Shown in pieces: positions 24,919 through 33,707 of a stretch of DNA of 64,000 bases (its first letter is position 1; every line of letters starts with the position of its first letter). A program made the translations under genes and the position numbers. Under the pieces are notes generated by a model. That model was not told where the DNA came from. It saw nothing but the letters and a program-made list of their open reading frames with translations, and made no database searches. Source of the DNA: Taklimakanibacter albus (lineage in GTDB: Bacteria; Pseudomonadota; Alphaproteobacteria; Rhizobiales; Aestuariivirgaceae). The stretch lies in contig NZ_JAENHL010000004.1 in NCBI RefSeq assembly GCF_016595235.1, positions 1-64,000 of the forward strand, given 5' to 3'.

Positions 24919-25854
24919 ATGTTGGACGCAACGACAAAACTGAGTTTGGACACCATCTCAAATCCCGACAGAACGAAGCCCGAGGAGCTGGTTCCGTCGC
25001 GCTACGCGCTGCGGATCGGCGAGATCGATGTGCTGGTGATCAGCGATGGCGTTCTGCCGCTCCCGACCGAGATGCTGGGGCATAATGCCAGCCCGGCCGT
25101 CCGGGCGGCCTGGCTGGACGACATGTTCCTGCCGCGGGATGCTTGCGACTGGCCGCTGAACGCAGTCCTGGTGCGCAGCGGCGGCCGAACCATACTCATC
25201 GACGCCGGGCTGGGCTTCGACCCGGACTTGCAGTTGCCGCGGGCCGGCCAGCTGGTCAAACGACTGGAGGCTGCCGGCATCGACCTCGCATCCGTGACCG
25301 ACGTCGTGCTTACCCACATGCATATGGACCACATTGGCGGGCTGCTCGTCGATGGCATGAAGGAGCGGCTGCGTCCGGACCTGCGGATCCACGTCGCGGC
25401 CGCCGAGGTCAAATTCTGGGAGTCGCCCGATTTCTCCCACACATCCATGCCGCCGGGCTTCCCGGACGCGCTTCGCTCAGCCGCCAAGCGGTTCGCGAAG
25501 GAGTACCACAGCCATCTGCGGACGTTCGACGAGAAGCATGAGGTGGCGCCAGGTGTGGTCGTCTATCGCACCGGCGGCCACACGCCCGGGCACAGCGTGG
25601 TACGTATGGCGTCCGGCGAAGGCCTGACATTCGCCGGCGACGCCGTGTTCGCGGTCGGTTTTGATCAGCCCGACTGGCACAACGGCTTCGAACATGATCC
25701 CGAGGAGGCGGCGCGCGTTCGGGTCCGTCTGTTGCGGGAGATGGCCGAGACCGGCGAGATGCTGATGGCCACTCACCTGCCCTTCCCTTCCGTTGGCCGG
25801 GTGGCGATCGATGGCGACGCCTTTCGCTGGGTACCGGTCTTCTGGGACTACTGA
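24919..25854 (+). CDS. MBL-fold metallo-hydrolase
   Basis: A 311-aa metallo-beta-lactamase fold enzyme. The zinc-binding motif is THMHMDHIGG (HxHxDH), a downstream histidine is in GGHTPGHS, the bridging aspartate in FAGDAVF and the last histidine in MATHLPFPSVG. The overall layout, with an N-terminal DGVLPLP strand and an HNGFEHDPEEAARVR segment, matches the lactonase-like or hydroxyacylglutathione hydrolase-like branch seen in quorum-quenching enzymes, but the substrate cannot be assigned. The ATG at 24919 has AAAGGAG upstream. No signal peptide is seen. Confidence 0.85.
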   Translation: MLDATTKLSLDTISNPDRTKPEELVPSRYALRIGEIDVLVISDGVLPLPTEMLGHNASPAVRAAWLDDMFLPRDACDWPLNAVLVRSGGRTILIDAGLGFDPDLQLPRAGQLVKRLEAAGIDLASVTDVVLTHMHMDHIGGLLVDGMKERLRPDLRIHVAAAEVKFWESPDFSHTSMPPGFPDALRSAAKRFAKEYHSHLRTFDEKHEVAPGVVVYRTGGHTPGHSVVRMASGEGLTFAGDAVFAVGFDQPDWHNGFEHDPEEAARVRVRLLREMAETGEMLMATHLPFPSVGRVAIDGDAFRWVPVFWDY

Positions 25855-25991
25855 CCGTCAGCTGACTGCCACCATTTGAACATCCGGTCGACCGGCTTCG
25901 GCTCCTCTGTCGCGAGCAGGTCGACCGTCCCGCCCCCGCGCTGCGCCTGCGGCCACGCGCGCCACATTTCTCAAACCAAAGGATTCATTCG

Positions 25992-26822
25992 ATGACCACG
26001 ATCACCAGCAAGGATGGTGTCCAGATCTTCTACAAGGATTGGGGCCCGAAAACCGCTCAACCCATCGTCTTTCACCACGGCTGGCCGCTTAGCGCCGACG
26101 ATTGGGATACGCAGATGCTGTATTTCCTCGGCAAGGGCTATCGCGTCATCGCCCATGACCGCCGCGGTCACGGCCGCTCCAGTCAGATCACCGACGGGCA
26201 TGACATGGTCCATTACGCGGCGGATGTCGCAGCCCTCATCGCGCATCTTGACCTGCGCAACGCCATTCATATCGGACATTCGACGGGCGGTGGCGAAGCC
26301 GCGCGTTATGTGGCCCGGCACGGCAAGGGTCGCGTGGCCAAGCTCGCCCTCATCGGCGCGGTACCTCCGATCATGCTCAAGACCCGGGCAAGTCCCGAAG
26401 GATTGCCGCTCGAAGTGTTCGATGGACTGCGCAGAGACCTCGCAAGCAATCGCTCGCAGTTCTACGTCGATTTCGCGAGCGGACCATTCTATGGCTACAA
26501 TCGTCCCGGCGCGAAGCCGTCCCAGGCCGTCATCTGGAACTGGTGGCGCCAGGCGATGATGGGTGGCGCCAACGCGCAGCACGACGGCATCAAGGCGTTT
26601 TCGGAAACGGACTTCACCGATGATCTGAAGGCCATCGACGTTCCCACGCTTGTGATGCACGGCGACGATGATCAGATCGTTCCCATCGCCAATTCAGCAC
26701 TTCTGTCGGTGAAGCTCCTGAAGAACGGAACGCTCAAGATCTACGAGCAGCTCCCGCACGGCATGTGCACGACCCACGCAGATATCATCACTGCCGACCT
26801 CCTGAAATTCATTACGGCCTGA
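25992..26822 (+). CDS. Alpha/beta hydrolase, non-heme chloroperoxidase type
   Basis: A 276-aa serine hydrolase. The nucleophile lies in [11 protein letters not shown] (Ser near 97), the oxyanion region is [13 protein letters not shown], and the general-base pair is [10 protein letters not shown] (Asp) and LPHGMCTTH (His). These match the cofactor-free haloperoxidase/perhydrolase subgroup that also hydrolyses small esters. It lies 137 bp after the MBL-fold gene and 50 bp before the oxidoreductase gene, on the same strand. In vivo substrate unknown. Confidence 0.88.
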   Translation: MTTITSKDGVQIFYKDWGPKTAQPIVFHHGWPLSADDWDTQMLYFLGKGYRVIAHDRRGHGRSSQITDGHDMVHYAADVAALIAHLDLRNAIHIGHSTGGGEAARYVARHGKGRVAKLALIGAVPPIMLKTRASPEGLPLEVFDGLRRDLASNRSQFYVDFASGPFYGYNRPGAKPSQAVIWNWWRQAMMGGANAQHDGIKAFSETDFTDDLKAIDVPTLVMHGDDDQIVPIANSALLSVKLLKNGTLKIYEQLPHGMCTTHADIITADLLKFITA

Positions 26823-26872
26823 TCCGCTCACCGCACCCGCACGAGTGCGCTTAAATCGAATGGAGAACTCCC

Positions 26873-28078
26873 ATGAGACTTGTCATCATCGGTGCCGGCT
26901 TCGCCGGCATGTATGCAGCACTTTCTTCGGCCCGCCTTCGCGACATCAAAGGCGTGACGCCGGGAGAATTGGAGATCATGCTCGTCGCGCCGGAGCCGAC
27001 TTTAGTGGTGCGGCCCCGCCTCTACGAGCCCAAGCCCGAGACATTGACGGCGCCTCTGCTCGACGTCTTCAAGGCCATCGACGTCACCTATGTCCGTGGA
27101 ACCGCTGAGAGCGTCGAAACCCCGCGCCGCTCGGTTGTCGTGGCTACGCCCGAAGGCGGGCGCCGGTCCATCAACTACGATCGTCTGGTCATCGCGACGG
27201 GCAGCCGGCTGTTCCGTCCGAACGTACCGGGCCTTGCCCAGCACGCCTTCAGTGTCGACAGCCTGGAGGACGCCGTCGCGCTCGACGGTCACCTCAAGAG
27301 CCTGGCCAGCCGGCCGGCATCGGATGCGCGCAACACTGTCGTCGTTGCCGGCGGCGGCTTCACAGGGCTGGAGGCGGCTACAGAGATGCCTGCCCGGCTT
27401 CGCGCGGTGCTCGGTGAGAACGTGAAGACGAGGGTGATCATCGCCGACCGCAATACGGCAATTGCACCCGATATGGGCGCCGGTCCGCGTCCCGTGATCG
27501 AGGAGGCTCTTCGCACGCTCGGCGTCGAAACGCGTCTTGGTGCCGGGATAGTCGCGCTTGATGAGACGAGTGTCACGCTGTCCAGCGGCGAGCGTATCGA
27601 GACTGCGACTGTCATCTGGGCCGCCGGAATCCGCGCCGCTCCCCTCACCGCCCAGGTGCCCGGCGAGCGCGATAATTTTGGTCGCCTCGTCGTCGACCGC
27701 GAGCTGCGGGTCGTCGGCGTCCCGAGTGTTTTCGCGACAGGTGACGCCGCCAGGGCCGCCTGCGACGACGACGGCAACTACGCGCTGATGTCCTGCCAGC
27801 ACGCGACGCGCATGGGGGCCTTCGCCGGCAACAACGCGGCGGCGGAACTGCTCGGCGAAGCACCCACCCCCTATCACCAGAAAGCCTACGTTACCTGCCT
27901 CGACCTCGGTGAGGCCGGCGCGCTGTTCACGCGCGGATGGGACCGCAAGGTCGAGCATGTTGGCGCAGACGCGAAAAAGATCAAACAGGAGATCAACACG
28001 GTTTGGATCTACCCGCCGAAACCCATGCGCGCCGCAGCGCTCGCATCCGCCGATCCGCAACGCGTGACCGATCTCTGA
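26873..28078 (+). CDS. NAD(P)/FAD-dependent oxidoreductase, NDH-2-like
   Basis: A 401-aa flavoprotein with two dinucleotide-binding folds: VIIGAGFAGMYAALSSARL at the N terminus for FAD and VVVAGGGFTGLEAATEM near 155-172 for NAD(P)H. VIWAAGIRAAPLTAQVPGER and VFATGDAARA are the ATG motifs that contact FAD. This is the layout of type II NADH dehydrogenases and carotenoid-type redox enzymes; the C-terminal membrane helix of respiratory NDH-2 is not evident, so a soluble role is possible. The ATG follows GGAG. It ends the AraC-linked gene series. Confidence 0.85.
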   Translation: MRLVIIGAGFAGMYAALSSARLRDIKGVTPGELEIMLVAPEPTLVVRPRLYEPKPETLTAPLLDVFKAIDVTYVRGTAESVETPRRSVVVATPEGGRRSINYDRLVIATGSRLFRPNVPGLAQHAFSVDSLEDAVALDGHLKSLASRPASDARNTVVVAGGGFTGLEAATEMPARLRAVLGENVKTRVIIADRNTAIAPDMGAGPRPVIEEALRTLGVETRLGAGIVALDETSVTLSSGERIETATVIWAAGIRAAPLTAQVPGERDNFGRLVVDRELRVVGVPSVFATGDAARAACDDDGNYALMSCQHATRMGAFAGNNAAAELLGEAPTPYHQKAYVTCLDLGEAGALFTRGWDRKVEHVGADAKKIKQEINTVWIYPPKPMRAAALASADPQRVTDL

Positions 28079-28364
28079 TCCAACACCTGTCCCCAGCAAC
28101 CAAATGGAGGTCACTTCAATGTTTCAGGCAATAGTGCAATCATCGACACCCTGCGGCACGCTGCTGCCTTGCGCCGGATCATGCCCGGCGGCAGGGCGGC
28201 ACGATGAAGCGCAATGTTCCGGCTGCCGCCTGTCGCTTCCGTTTATTTCGGCCGCCGCGAGCGAGGAGCTTACGAGCCTGGAGCCACCGCTGCGATAGGG
28301 TATGCAGGGCGGCCTCCCCTCGGCGCTGGCCGCCCGCAGCTCACCGATTACGAGCCAACACGCC
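28079..28364. other. Intergenic stretch without a convincing gene
   Basis: About 290 bases between the oxidoreductase gene and a minus-strand small gene. A good ribosome binding site (TGGAGG) precedes an ATG at 28119, but the 59-codon frame that follows has cysteine- and arginine-rich, unconvincing composition, and three overlapping frames stay open through it, as in decayed coding DNA. It probably holds remnants of an older gene and the terminator region of the operon; no strong hairpin with a T-run was seen. Confidence 0.35.
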
Positions 28365-28646
28365 TCATACGGCGCTTCCCGCCAACGAGCGGATCCGATC
28401 CGCCAGCTCACGCTTGACGTTTACGGCGTTCAGGCTCCGGTCGGCCACCATTGTCTCGTGATGTGTCATGGCAAACAGACGGCTGGGCGTCTCTTCAATC
28501 ACCTTCGCGCAGGCTTCCGTTATCTCCGGCAGAGCAGCCGCGAGACAGGCGCGCGCTTCTGCTCGGCAAGCCTCCAAGGGGTCATGGCCAAGCTCATGAA
28601 GCGCCCTTGCCCCCTTCTCCACGATATCATCGGTTAGAATATTCAT
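28365..28646 (-). CDS. Small hypothetical protein (helical, Rhizobiales-type)
   Basis: A 93-aa soluble, mostly helical protein beginning MNILTDDIVEKGARALHELG and containing ACRAEARACLAAALPEITEA. The start is good: AGGA lies eight bases before the ATG. Short proteins beginning with a DDIVERAARALxE helix occur in rhizobial genomes, often near phage or mobile genes, as proteins without assigned role. No domain was recognised. It stands alone between two decayed or non-coding stretches. Confidence 0.6.
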   Translation of the reverse strand: MNILTDDIVEKGARALHELGHDPLEACRAEARACLAAALPEITEACAKVIEETPSRLFAMTHHETMVADRSLNAVNVKRELADRIRSLAGSAV

Positions 28647-28752
28647 ACAGAGATCCTGAAGCTATGCCTTGGCTATGGAGCCGAGAGACTGATACCAGGC
28701 GGCCGATGTCGTCAAGCTTCATCTGATGCTGTTGCGCTCTCGCCAGCACGCC

Positions 28753-29544
28753 TCATTTAGAGTCCCGCTTCAGCCACTCGCGCCATTTTGGCTCACTGGC
28801 GGCGGCGCGCGCCTCCGCGTCATTGCCATAGAAATAGCGGCACACGCTCACATTGGTACCGGAGCCCTTATCGTAGCTGCCGATCAACACGACGCCGGGT
28901 TCGGGCTTGTCGAGCCGCAGCAGGACATAACGCTGCTTCCCGTCCTGATGGATCCGCTCGATAATAGCCGACACGGATTCGGGTCCGGATATAGCGCGTT
29001 CTTCGCCGACATCGGCGCCGGTGAGGCCGAGATCGCCGAGGAGACGCTTCCAGCTTGTGAGACGGTGCGCATCGGTGCTCTGCATCGCCATGAAGGAGGC
29101 AGCCTTCATCCCGGCGAAATGCCCGAGATAGATTCCGAGCACGCCTAGGAAGCCCGGCCAGCCGGTTTCGAAGCTCTCCATCTGATCATCCCAGTCGTCC
29201 GACGAAGTGAAGAGCGAATGCACCATGCGCACGACGCACGTGCCGCCCGAGCGCGCAGTGATGGTGATCTCGGTCGCGACCGGCGGCGCGTTCTCGGCCC
29301 AGCCGAATTCCACATAGCCGAAATGATTGGGCGGCTCCCAGGCCGTGACCTTTCCGGATGACGTCGCCCCCTGTCCGAAGTCCAGATGGAAGCTGCCGCC
29401 CACCTGCCCCTCGATCTCGGCCTTGGTGAACCAGGCGGCATTGCCGGTGCCGGCCATCGCCTCCCACACCTGCTCCGGTGTTCCGGGGGCCAGGAACTCC
29501 ATTTCCACCCAGCGTTTGCCGCTTCCATCTTTCTTGATCGGCAT
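28753..29544 (-). CDS. SRPBCC/AHSA1-domain protein
   Basis: A 263-aa cytoplasmic protein. The N-terminal 150 residues are an AHSA1-type START-like domain (VEMEFLAPGTPEQVWEAMAG, then WFTKAEIEGQVGGSFHLDFG and ITARSGGTCVVRMVHSLF), a fold that binds hydrophobic ligands or Hsp90-like partners. The last 90 residues (SAIIERIHQDGKQRYVLLRL onward) look like a second, unassigned domain. It is 12 bases downstream of an ArsR-type regulator, the standard ArsR-SRPBCC pairing, so the two are co-transcribed. Confidence 0.85.
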   Translation of the reverse strand: MPIKKDGSGKRWVEMEFLAPGTPEQVWEAMAGTGNAAWFTKAEIEGQVGGSFHLDFGQGATSSGKVTAWEPPNHFGYVEFGWAENAPPVATEITITARSGGTCVVRMVHSLFTSSDDWDDQMESFETGWPGFLGVLGIYLGHFAGMKAASFMAMQSTDAHRLTSWKRLLGDLGLTGADVGEERAISGPESVSAIIERIHQDGKQRYVLLRLDKPEPGVVLIGSYDKGSGTNVSVCRYFYGNDAEARAAASEPKWREWLKRDSK

Positions 29545-29556
29545 CGTCTCTTCCTT

Positions 29557-30162
29557 TCAGGATTTCGCTTCCGGCGGCGCCGGATAGGAGGCAACCACGA
29601 GCCGGTGCGCCCGCCCGTCCGTCGCCGTTTCATCGTGATAACGCGCCGCCAGCTTGGTGATCATTTGGGCGAGGTCATGGGTGAAGGCGGCCCGCTCCAC
29701 GGGCGATTTGAACCGGATGACCGTATCGATCGACAAGGTCGCCAGCCGCTTGTCGCTTTTGCGGGCGCCGCGCCACAATTGTCCGACCTCACGCACGATC
29801 CGCACCGCGAGCGCGATGAGGTAGCTTGCCGACAGCCGGTCATTGTTGCGCGCCGGATCGGCGCCGATCCGGCCCAGAGCGGAAGGCGATACGACATATG
29901 ACCTTGCCGTCGCCACCATCAGCCTTTCGGTGATGCCGCCCCAGTGCCGCTCTTCAACCGGCCTGACGAGCTTGTGCTCTTCCAGCGCACGCAGATGGTA
30001 ATTCACCTTCTGTCGCGTAAGGCCCACGCGCGCGGCAAGCGAAGCGGCCGAGCCTGGCACGCCGAGCTCCGCCAGAAGCCGGCTCTTGATCGGATCCAGC
30101 ACCACTGCCGCGGCGGCCGGATCGTCGAGGACATCGAGATCGAGCATGACGGATGCTCGCAT
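29557..30162 (-). CDS. ArsR-like winged-helix regulator
   Basis: A regulator of about 201 aa. The HTH is near the N terminus (LDPIKSRLLAELGVPGSAAS, then ARVGLTRQKVNYHLRALEEH), with a wing VRPVEERHWGG. The C-terminal part (RAHRLVVASYP) is a helical ligand or dimer domain of the type seen in regulators of SRPBCC genes. No metal-binding cysteine motif is present. The start is open: ATG 30162 is listed, TTG 30168 and ATG 30147 are in frame, and the palindromic operator overlaps the first two, which favours 30147. Confidence 0.82.
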   Translation of the reverse strand: MRASVMLDLDVLDDPAAAAVVLDPIKSRLLAELGVPGSAASLAARVGLTRQKVNYHLRALEEHKLVRPVEERHWGGITERLMVATARSYVVSPSALGRIGADPARNNDRLSASYLIALAVRIVREVGQLWRGARKSDKRLATLSIDTVIRFKSPVERAAFTHDLAQMITKLAARYHDETATDGRAHRLVVASYPAPPEAKS

Positions 30163-30182
30163 TGACAATTTTTCTTGTCAAT
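30161..30182. promoter_or_regulatory. Palindromic operator at the ArsR-type gene start
   Basis: Perfect 8-bp inverted repeats ATTGACAA and TTGTCAAT separated by TTTTTC. On the minus strand the repeat supplies a TTGACA element. The site covers the promoter/start of the ArsR-type gene and is well placed for autoregulation. Confidence 0.65.
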
Positions 30183-30334
30183 ACTGGATATCGGCGCCCG
30201 GACCTGCAGTTAACCGACATGACAGCCATCCCGGATGATCGATTGCACTGCTTCTGAAGTCGGACCTAAACTACGTGTGAGACTCATGCCGGCTGCCAGC
30301 CCGACAGCAGTACCGAATTCAAGGGAACGCGACG

Positions 30335-33160
30335 ATGGCACATGTTTCACGCAGGGATTTTCTCAAAACCGGTGTCGCCGCGGGCGCCGCGATCAAGGTC
30401 TCCTTCCTCACCGCGCCAGCGCAGGCGCGTCTCATCGAAACGCCGCCGCATCCCGGGCCGGACTGGCTAAAGCCCGACGGAAGGCCCCGCTACCGTCTCG
30501 ACGCCATCGCCAAGGTCACTGGCGAAAAGACTTTCGCGCGCGACTACCGCGCCCGCGATCTCGACGGGTGGCCCAAGGAGCAGTCGCACGCCTTCCTGCT
30601 GCATGCGACCAAGGCGGATCAGATTTTCGAAGGCGTCGAACTGAGCATCCTCGGCGACGATCTCAAGCCTGACCGGCTCGTGCTGCATGAGGATCTCGTC
30701 GCCGACGGCATCGTCATTCCCGTGCCGGGCAATTTCTATGGCGACGTCTTTCTGGTGCCCAAAGGCCAGACGGCCCGCCTTCTCGGCCAGCCGGTGGCAT
30801 TGCTCGTCTATCACGACTTTGCCCGCTACGACGCAGCCAAGCGTCTCTTGCGTTTCGACGACAGGGTGGTGCGCTACGGCGCCAAGGCACCCTACTCGCA
30901 TCCGCCGCATTATGGCGCGGCGCGCTACGTCCGCATCGATGGCGGTAATCCATTTGCCGAAGACAGATATTCACCGCTCAAGGATACGGTGATCTATGGC
31001 GGCTTTTCGGGCGATGATCCCGCCTGGCCTCCGGCCGGGGACGGCGATGCGATGGCGCGCGGCATGACAGCCGCCGCCGAGATCGAGAAAGAGATCGCCG
31101 CCGCCGGCCAGGATGCCCTGGTGCTCAAACACCAGTATTTCTCGCAGTCGGTCGATGCCTCGGCGATGGAGGCCGACAACGGCAATGTCTGGTACGATCC
31201 CACGACCGGCATCCTGCATATGATGGTGGCGACCCAGTCGCCTTATGAGGTGGCCGAGGTCGCCGCCATCCTGGTCTCGAAGTCGAAATTCAAGCTGGGC
31301 ACCGTCGATCTCAAGGCCGGCTACACGGTGGGCTACGGCACCAAGGACCATTCGATCTTTCCGTTCTTCTGCGTTCTGGCCGGGCTCTATGGCGACGGCC
31401 GGCCGGTGCGGCTCGCCAATGACCGCTATGAGCAGTTCCAGATGGGCCTCAAGCGGCACGCTTTCTGGATGGACAACGTGCTGGTGATCGACCGCGCCAC
31501 GGCCAAGATCCGCGCCATGACCGGGCATTTCAAGAATGACGGCGGCGGGCGCGCCAATTTCTCCTTCTCGGTCGGATTCGTCGGTGCCACCGCGGCGCAA
31601 TCGATCTACTATTTGCCGAAGAGCGATTTCTCCGGCGCGGCGATCGCCTCGCGCGCCGTCGATGCGGGCTCGACCCGCGGCTATGGCACGCTGCAATCCA
31701 TGTCGGCGACCGAGATGATGATCGACGAGGCGGCCGAGCTTTTGAGCGTCGACGCCATCGATCTCAGGCTCGCGAATGTCTTCAAGTCCGGCATGAAGAA
31801 CACGCAAGGCGCGATCCCTGCCGGCGCCTTGCGCAATGAAGAGATCCTGCTGAAGGCGCGCCAGCATCCGCTGTGGCGCGACCGTCTGACGAAGAAGGCC
31901 GAATTCGAGGCCGCCAATCCCGGCAAGCGTTATGGCGTCGGCTACGGCCATGTCCAGAAGGACTATGGCACGGGCGCCGAGGCCGCCATCGCCTCGATCG
32001 AGTTCGATGCGACCGGGCGCTTGAGCTTCGCCCATGTGGCGCATGAGATCGGCACCGGCACCACGACGTCGCAGGCCATCATGGTCGGCGACATATTGGG
32101 CCGCGTGCCGGATGAGACTCACTACGCCAAGGTGGTCTGGCCGCAAATGCCGCTCGAGACCACTGAAGAGCCTTATACGATGAGCCAGGCGGACGAAGAC
32201 CAGCGCAAGCAGAATCCACGCTGGACGCCGAGCTTCACCTCGCCGATGAGCGCCACCAACAGCGTCTATTATCTGGGCCATGCGACGCGCGAGGCGGCCC
32301 GCGCGCTGCTCGATCTCGCCATCTGGCCCGCCGCTTTGGCGCTGTGGTCGCGCGGCATCGGCGGCGGCGCGATCGCGCCCTATACGGTCAGGCGCGAGGA
32401 CCTGCGTCTCGCCCATGGCATGGTCAATGCCGGCGGCCTGCCGCCGCTCAGCCTTGGCGATGTCGCCGCCGAGGCGCATCGGCAAGGTCTCATCACCGGC
32501 GTCACCGTGCACAGCTTCAACCGCTGGCAATGGGCGGAAGCCGAGTTCGATATTCCGGGCGCCGGACGTCACAAACTGCCGGTCGATGCGCTGGCCGTCA
32601 AATATGGTGACGGCGCGCCGGCTGATCGCAAAGCGTTGCAGACGCTCGACGGCTGGCAGTTCGTCGACCGCGCCGGCGTCGCCTATCCGCCCACCCAGCG
32701 CAACAATGCCGGCGTCACTTACTACGCGCCGATGGCGACCTTTGCCGAGGTCGTGGTCGATATCGGCTCCGGCGAGGTGACGCTCCTGTCGCATCACTCG
32801 ATCATGGAATGCGGCACCCAGATCGTACCGGAGCTCGTCTCGGGCCAGATCCAGGGTGGCATCGCCATGGGGGTCGGCCATGCGCTCAAGGAGTATCTGC
32901 CGCTTTACGAGGACGGTCCAGGTGACGGCACCTGGAACTGGAACCGTTATGAGCTGCCGCGCTCGAAGGATGTCGCGGTGTGGTCGCAGACCGCCGAGAT
33001 CCTGGCACCGTTGTCGGAGACCGACGCGCCCAAGGGCATCGCCGAGGTGGTGATGATCGCCATCGTGCCGGCCATCGCCAATGCGGTCGCGCAGGCGATC
33101 GGCCGGCGCTTCTATTCTTTGCCGATCACCGCGGAAAAGATCAGGGAGGCGCTGGCATGA
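30335..33160 (+). CDS. Periplasmic molybdenum dehydrogenase, large (Mo-cofactor) subunit
   Basis: A 941-aa member of the xanthine oxidase superfamily, in the subgroup with Tat export (isoquinoline oxidoreductase, membrane aldehyde dehydrogenase, nicotinate dehydrogenase). The twin-arginine signal SRRDFLKTG is at residues 5-13, so the folded enzyme is exported. Mo-cofactor regions appear as SRAVDAGSTRGYGTLQSMSA and IMECGTQIVPELVSGQIQGG. The C-terminal catalytic glutamate is kept in APKGIAEVVMIA, where the usual GE is AE. It is first in an operon with a 2Fe-2S subunit (four-base overlap) and a tri-heme cytochrome, so electrons pass to the respiratory chain. The substrate, an aldehyde or N-heterocycle, is unknown. 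Confidence 0.88.
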   Translation: MAHVSRRDFLKTGVAAGAAIKVSFLTAPAQARLIETPPHPGPDWLKPDGRPRYRLDAIAKVTGEKTFARDYRARDLDGWPKEQSHAFLLHATKADQIFEGVELSILGDDLKPDRLVLHEDLVADGIVIPVPGNFYGDVFLVPKGQTARLLGQPVALLVYHDFARYDAAKRLLRFDDRVVRYGAKAPYSHPPHYGAARYVRIDGGNPFAEDRYSPLKDTVIYGGFSGDDPAWPPAGDGDAMARGMTAAAEIEKEIAAAGQDALVLKHQYFSQSVDASAMEADNGNVWYDPTTGILHMMVATQSPYEVAEVAAILVSKSKFKLGTVDLKAGYTVGYGTKDHSIFPFFCVLAGLYGDGRPVRLANDRYEQFQMGLKRHAFWMDNVLVIDRATAKIRAMTGHFKNDGGGRANFSFSVGFVGATAAQSIYYLPKSDFSGAAIASRAVDAGSTRGYGTLQSMSATEMMIDEAAELLSVDAIDLRLANVFKSGMKNTQGAIPAGALRNEEILLKARQHPLWRDRLTKKAEFEAANPGKRYGVGYGHVQKDYGTGAEAAIASIEFDATGRLSFAHVAHEIGTGTTTSQAIMVGDILGRVPDETHYAKVVWPQMPLETTEEPYTMSQADEDQRKQNPRWTPSFTSPMSATNSVYYLGHATREAARALLDLAIWPAALALWSRGIGGGAIAPYTVRREDLRLAHGMVNAGGLPPLSLGDVAAEAHRQGLITGVTVHSFNRWQWAEAEFDIPGAGRHKLPVDALAVKYGDGAPADRKALQTLDGWQFVDRAGVAYPPTQRNNAGVTYYAPMATFAEVVVDIGSGEVTLLSHHSIMECGTQIVPELVSGQIQGGIAMGVGHALKEYLPLYEDGPGDGTWNWNRYELPRSKDVAVWSQTAEILAPLSETDAPKGIAEVVMIAIVPAIANAVAQAIGRRFYSLPITAEKIREALA

Positions 33161-33702
33161 CGATCGCGCTCAAGAAGCTGTCGCTCACCGTCAACGGCAA
33201 GGCCGTCGACCCGGTGGATGTGCCCGACACCATGATGATGCAGGACTTCCTCTATGAATATCTCAATCTCACCGGCGCCCGCATGGGCTGCGGCCAGGGC
33301 ATCTGTCATGCCTGCACGGTGATCGTCGAGAATGACGATGGCACGCTCGCCGAGATGCGCACCTGCATTACCGGCGCGCACTGGTTCGAAGGCCGGAAGG
33401 TGCGCACCATCGAAGGCCATGCGAAACGCGATGCGAGCGGCGCCATCACCCAGCTGTCGCCGGTGCAGCAGGCCTTCATCGAGCACTTCTCCTTCCAATG
33501 CGGTTACTGCACGCCGGGCTTCGTAACCGGCGCCACGGTGCTGCTCGACGAATTGAAACGCCAGCCCGTGGCGCGCGCCGATCTTGAGCGCGCCATCAGC
33601 GAAGCGCTCGACAAGCATATCTGCCGCTGTACTGGCTATGTCCGCTATTACGAGGCGGTGCGCGACGTCATCCTCAACACCCCTGGCCTCATCAAAGCGT
33701 AA
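33157..33702 (+). CDS. 2Fe-2S subunit of the molybdenum dehydrogenase
   Basis: A 181-aa protein with two [2Fe-2S] domains. The plant-ferredoxin-like domain has Cys45, Cys50, Cys53 and Cys70 (GCGQGICHACTV ... RTC); the C-terminal helical domain has FQCGYCTPGF and HICRCTGY. It relays electrons from the Mo site to the cytochrome subunit. The ATG overlaps the stop of the large-subunit gene, indicating coupled translation. It lacks its own Tat signal and would be carried out with the large subunit, as is known for this family. Confidence 0.93.
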   Translation: MTIALKKLSLTVNGKAVDPVDVPDTMMMQDFLYEYLNLTGARMGCGQGICHACTVIVENDDGTLAEMRTCITGAHWFEGRKVRTIEGHAKRDASGAITQLSPVQQAFIEHFSFQCGYCTPGFVTGATVLLDELKRQPVARADLERAISEALDKHICRCTGYVRYYEAVRDVILNTPGLIKA

Positions 33703-33707
33703 TCGTC

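Noticed and set aside
30971-32881. Open frame of 636 codons on the minus strand
   Set aside because: Antisense to the molybdenum dehydrogenase large subunit; Arg/Asp/His-rich composition typical of a shadow frame, no domain.
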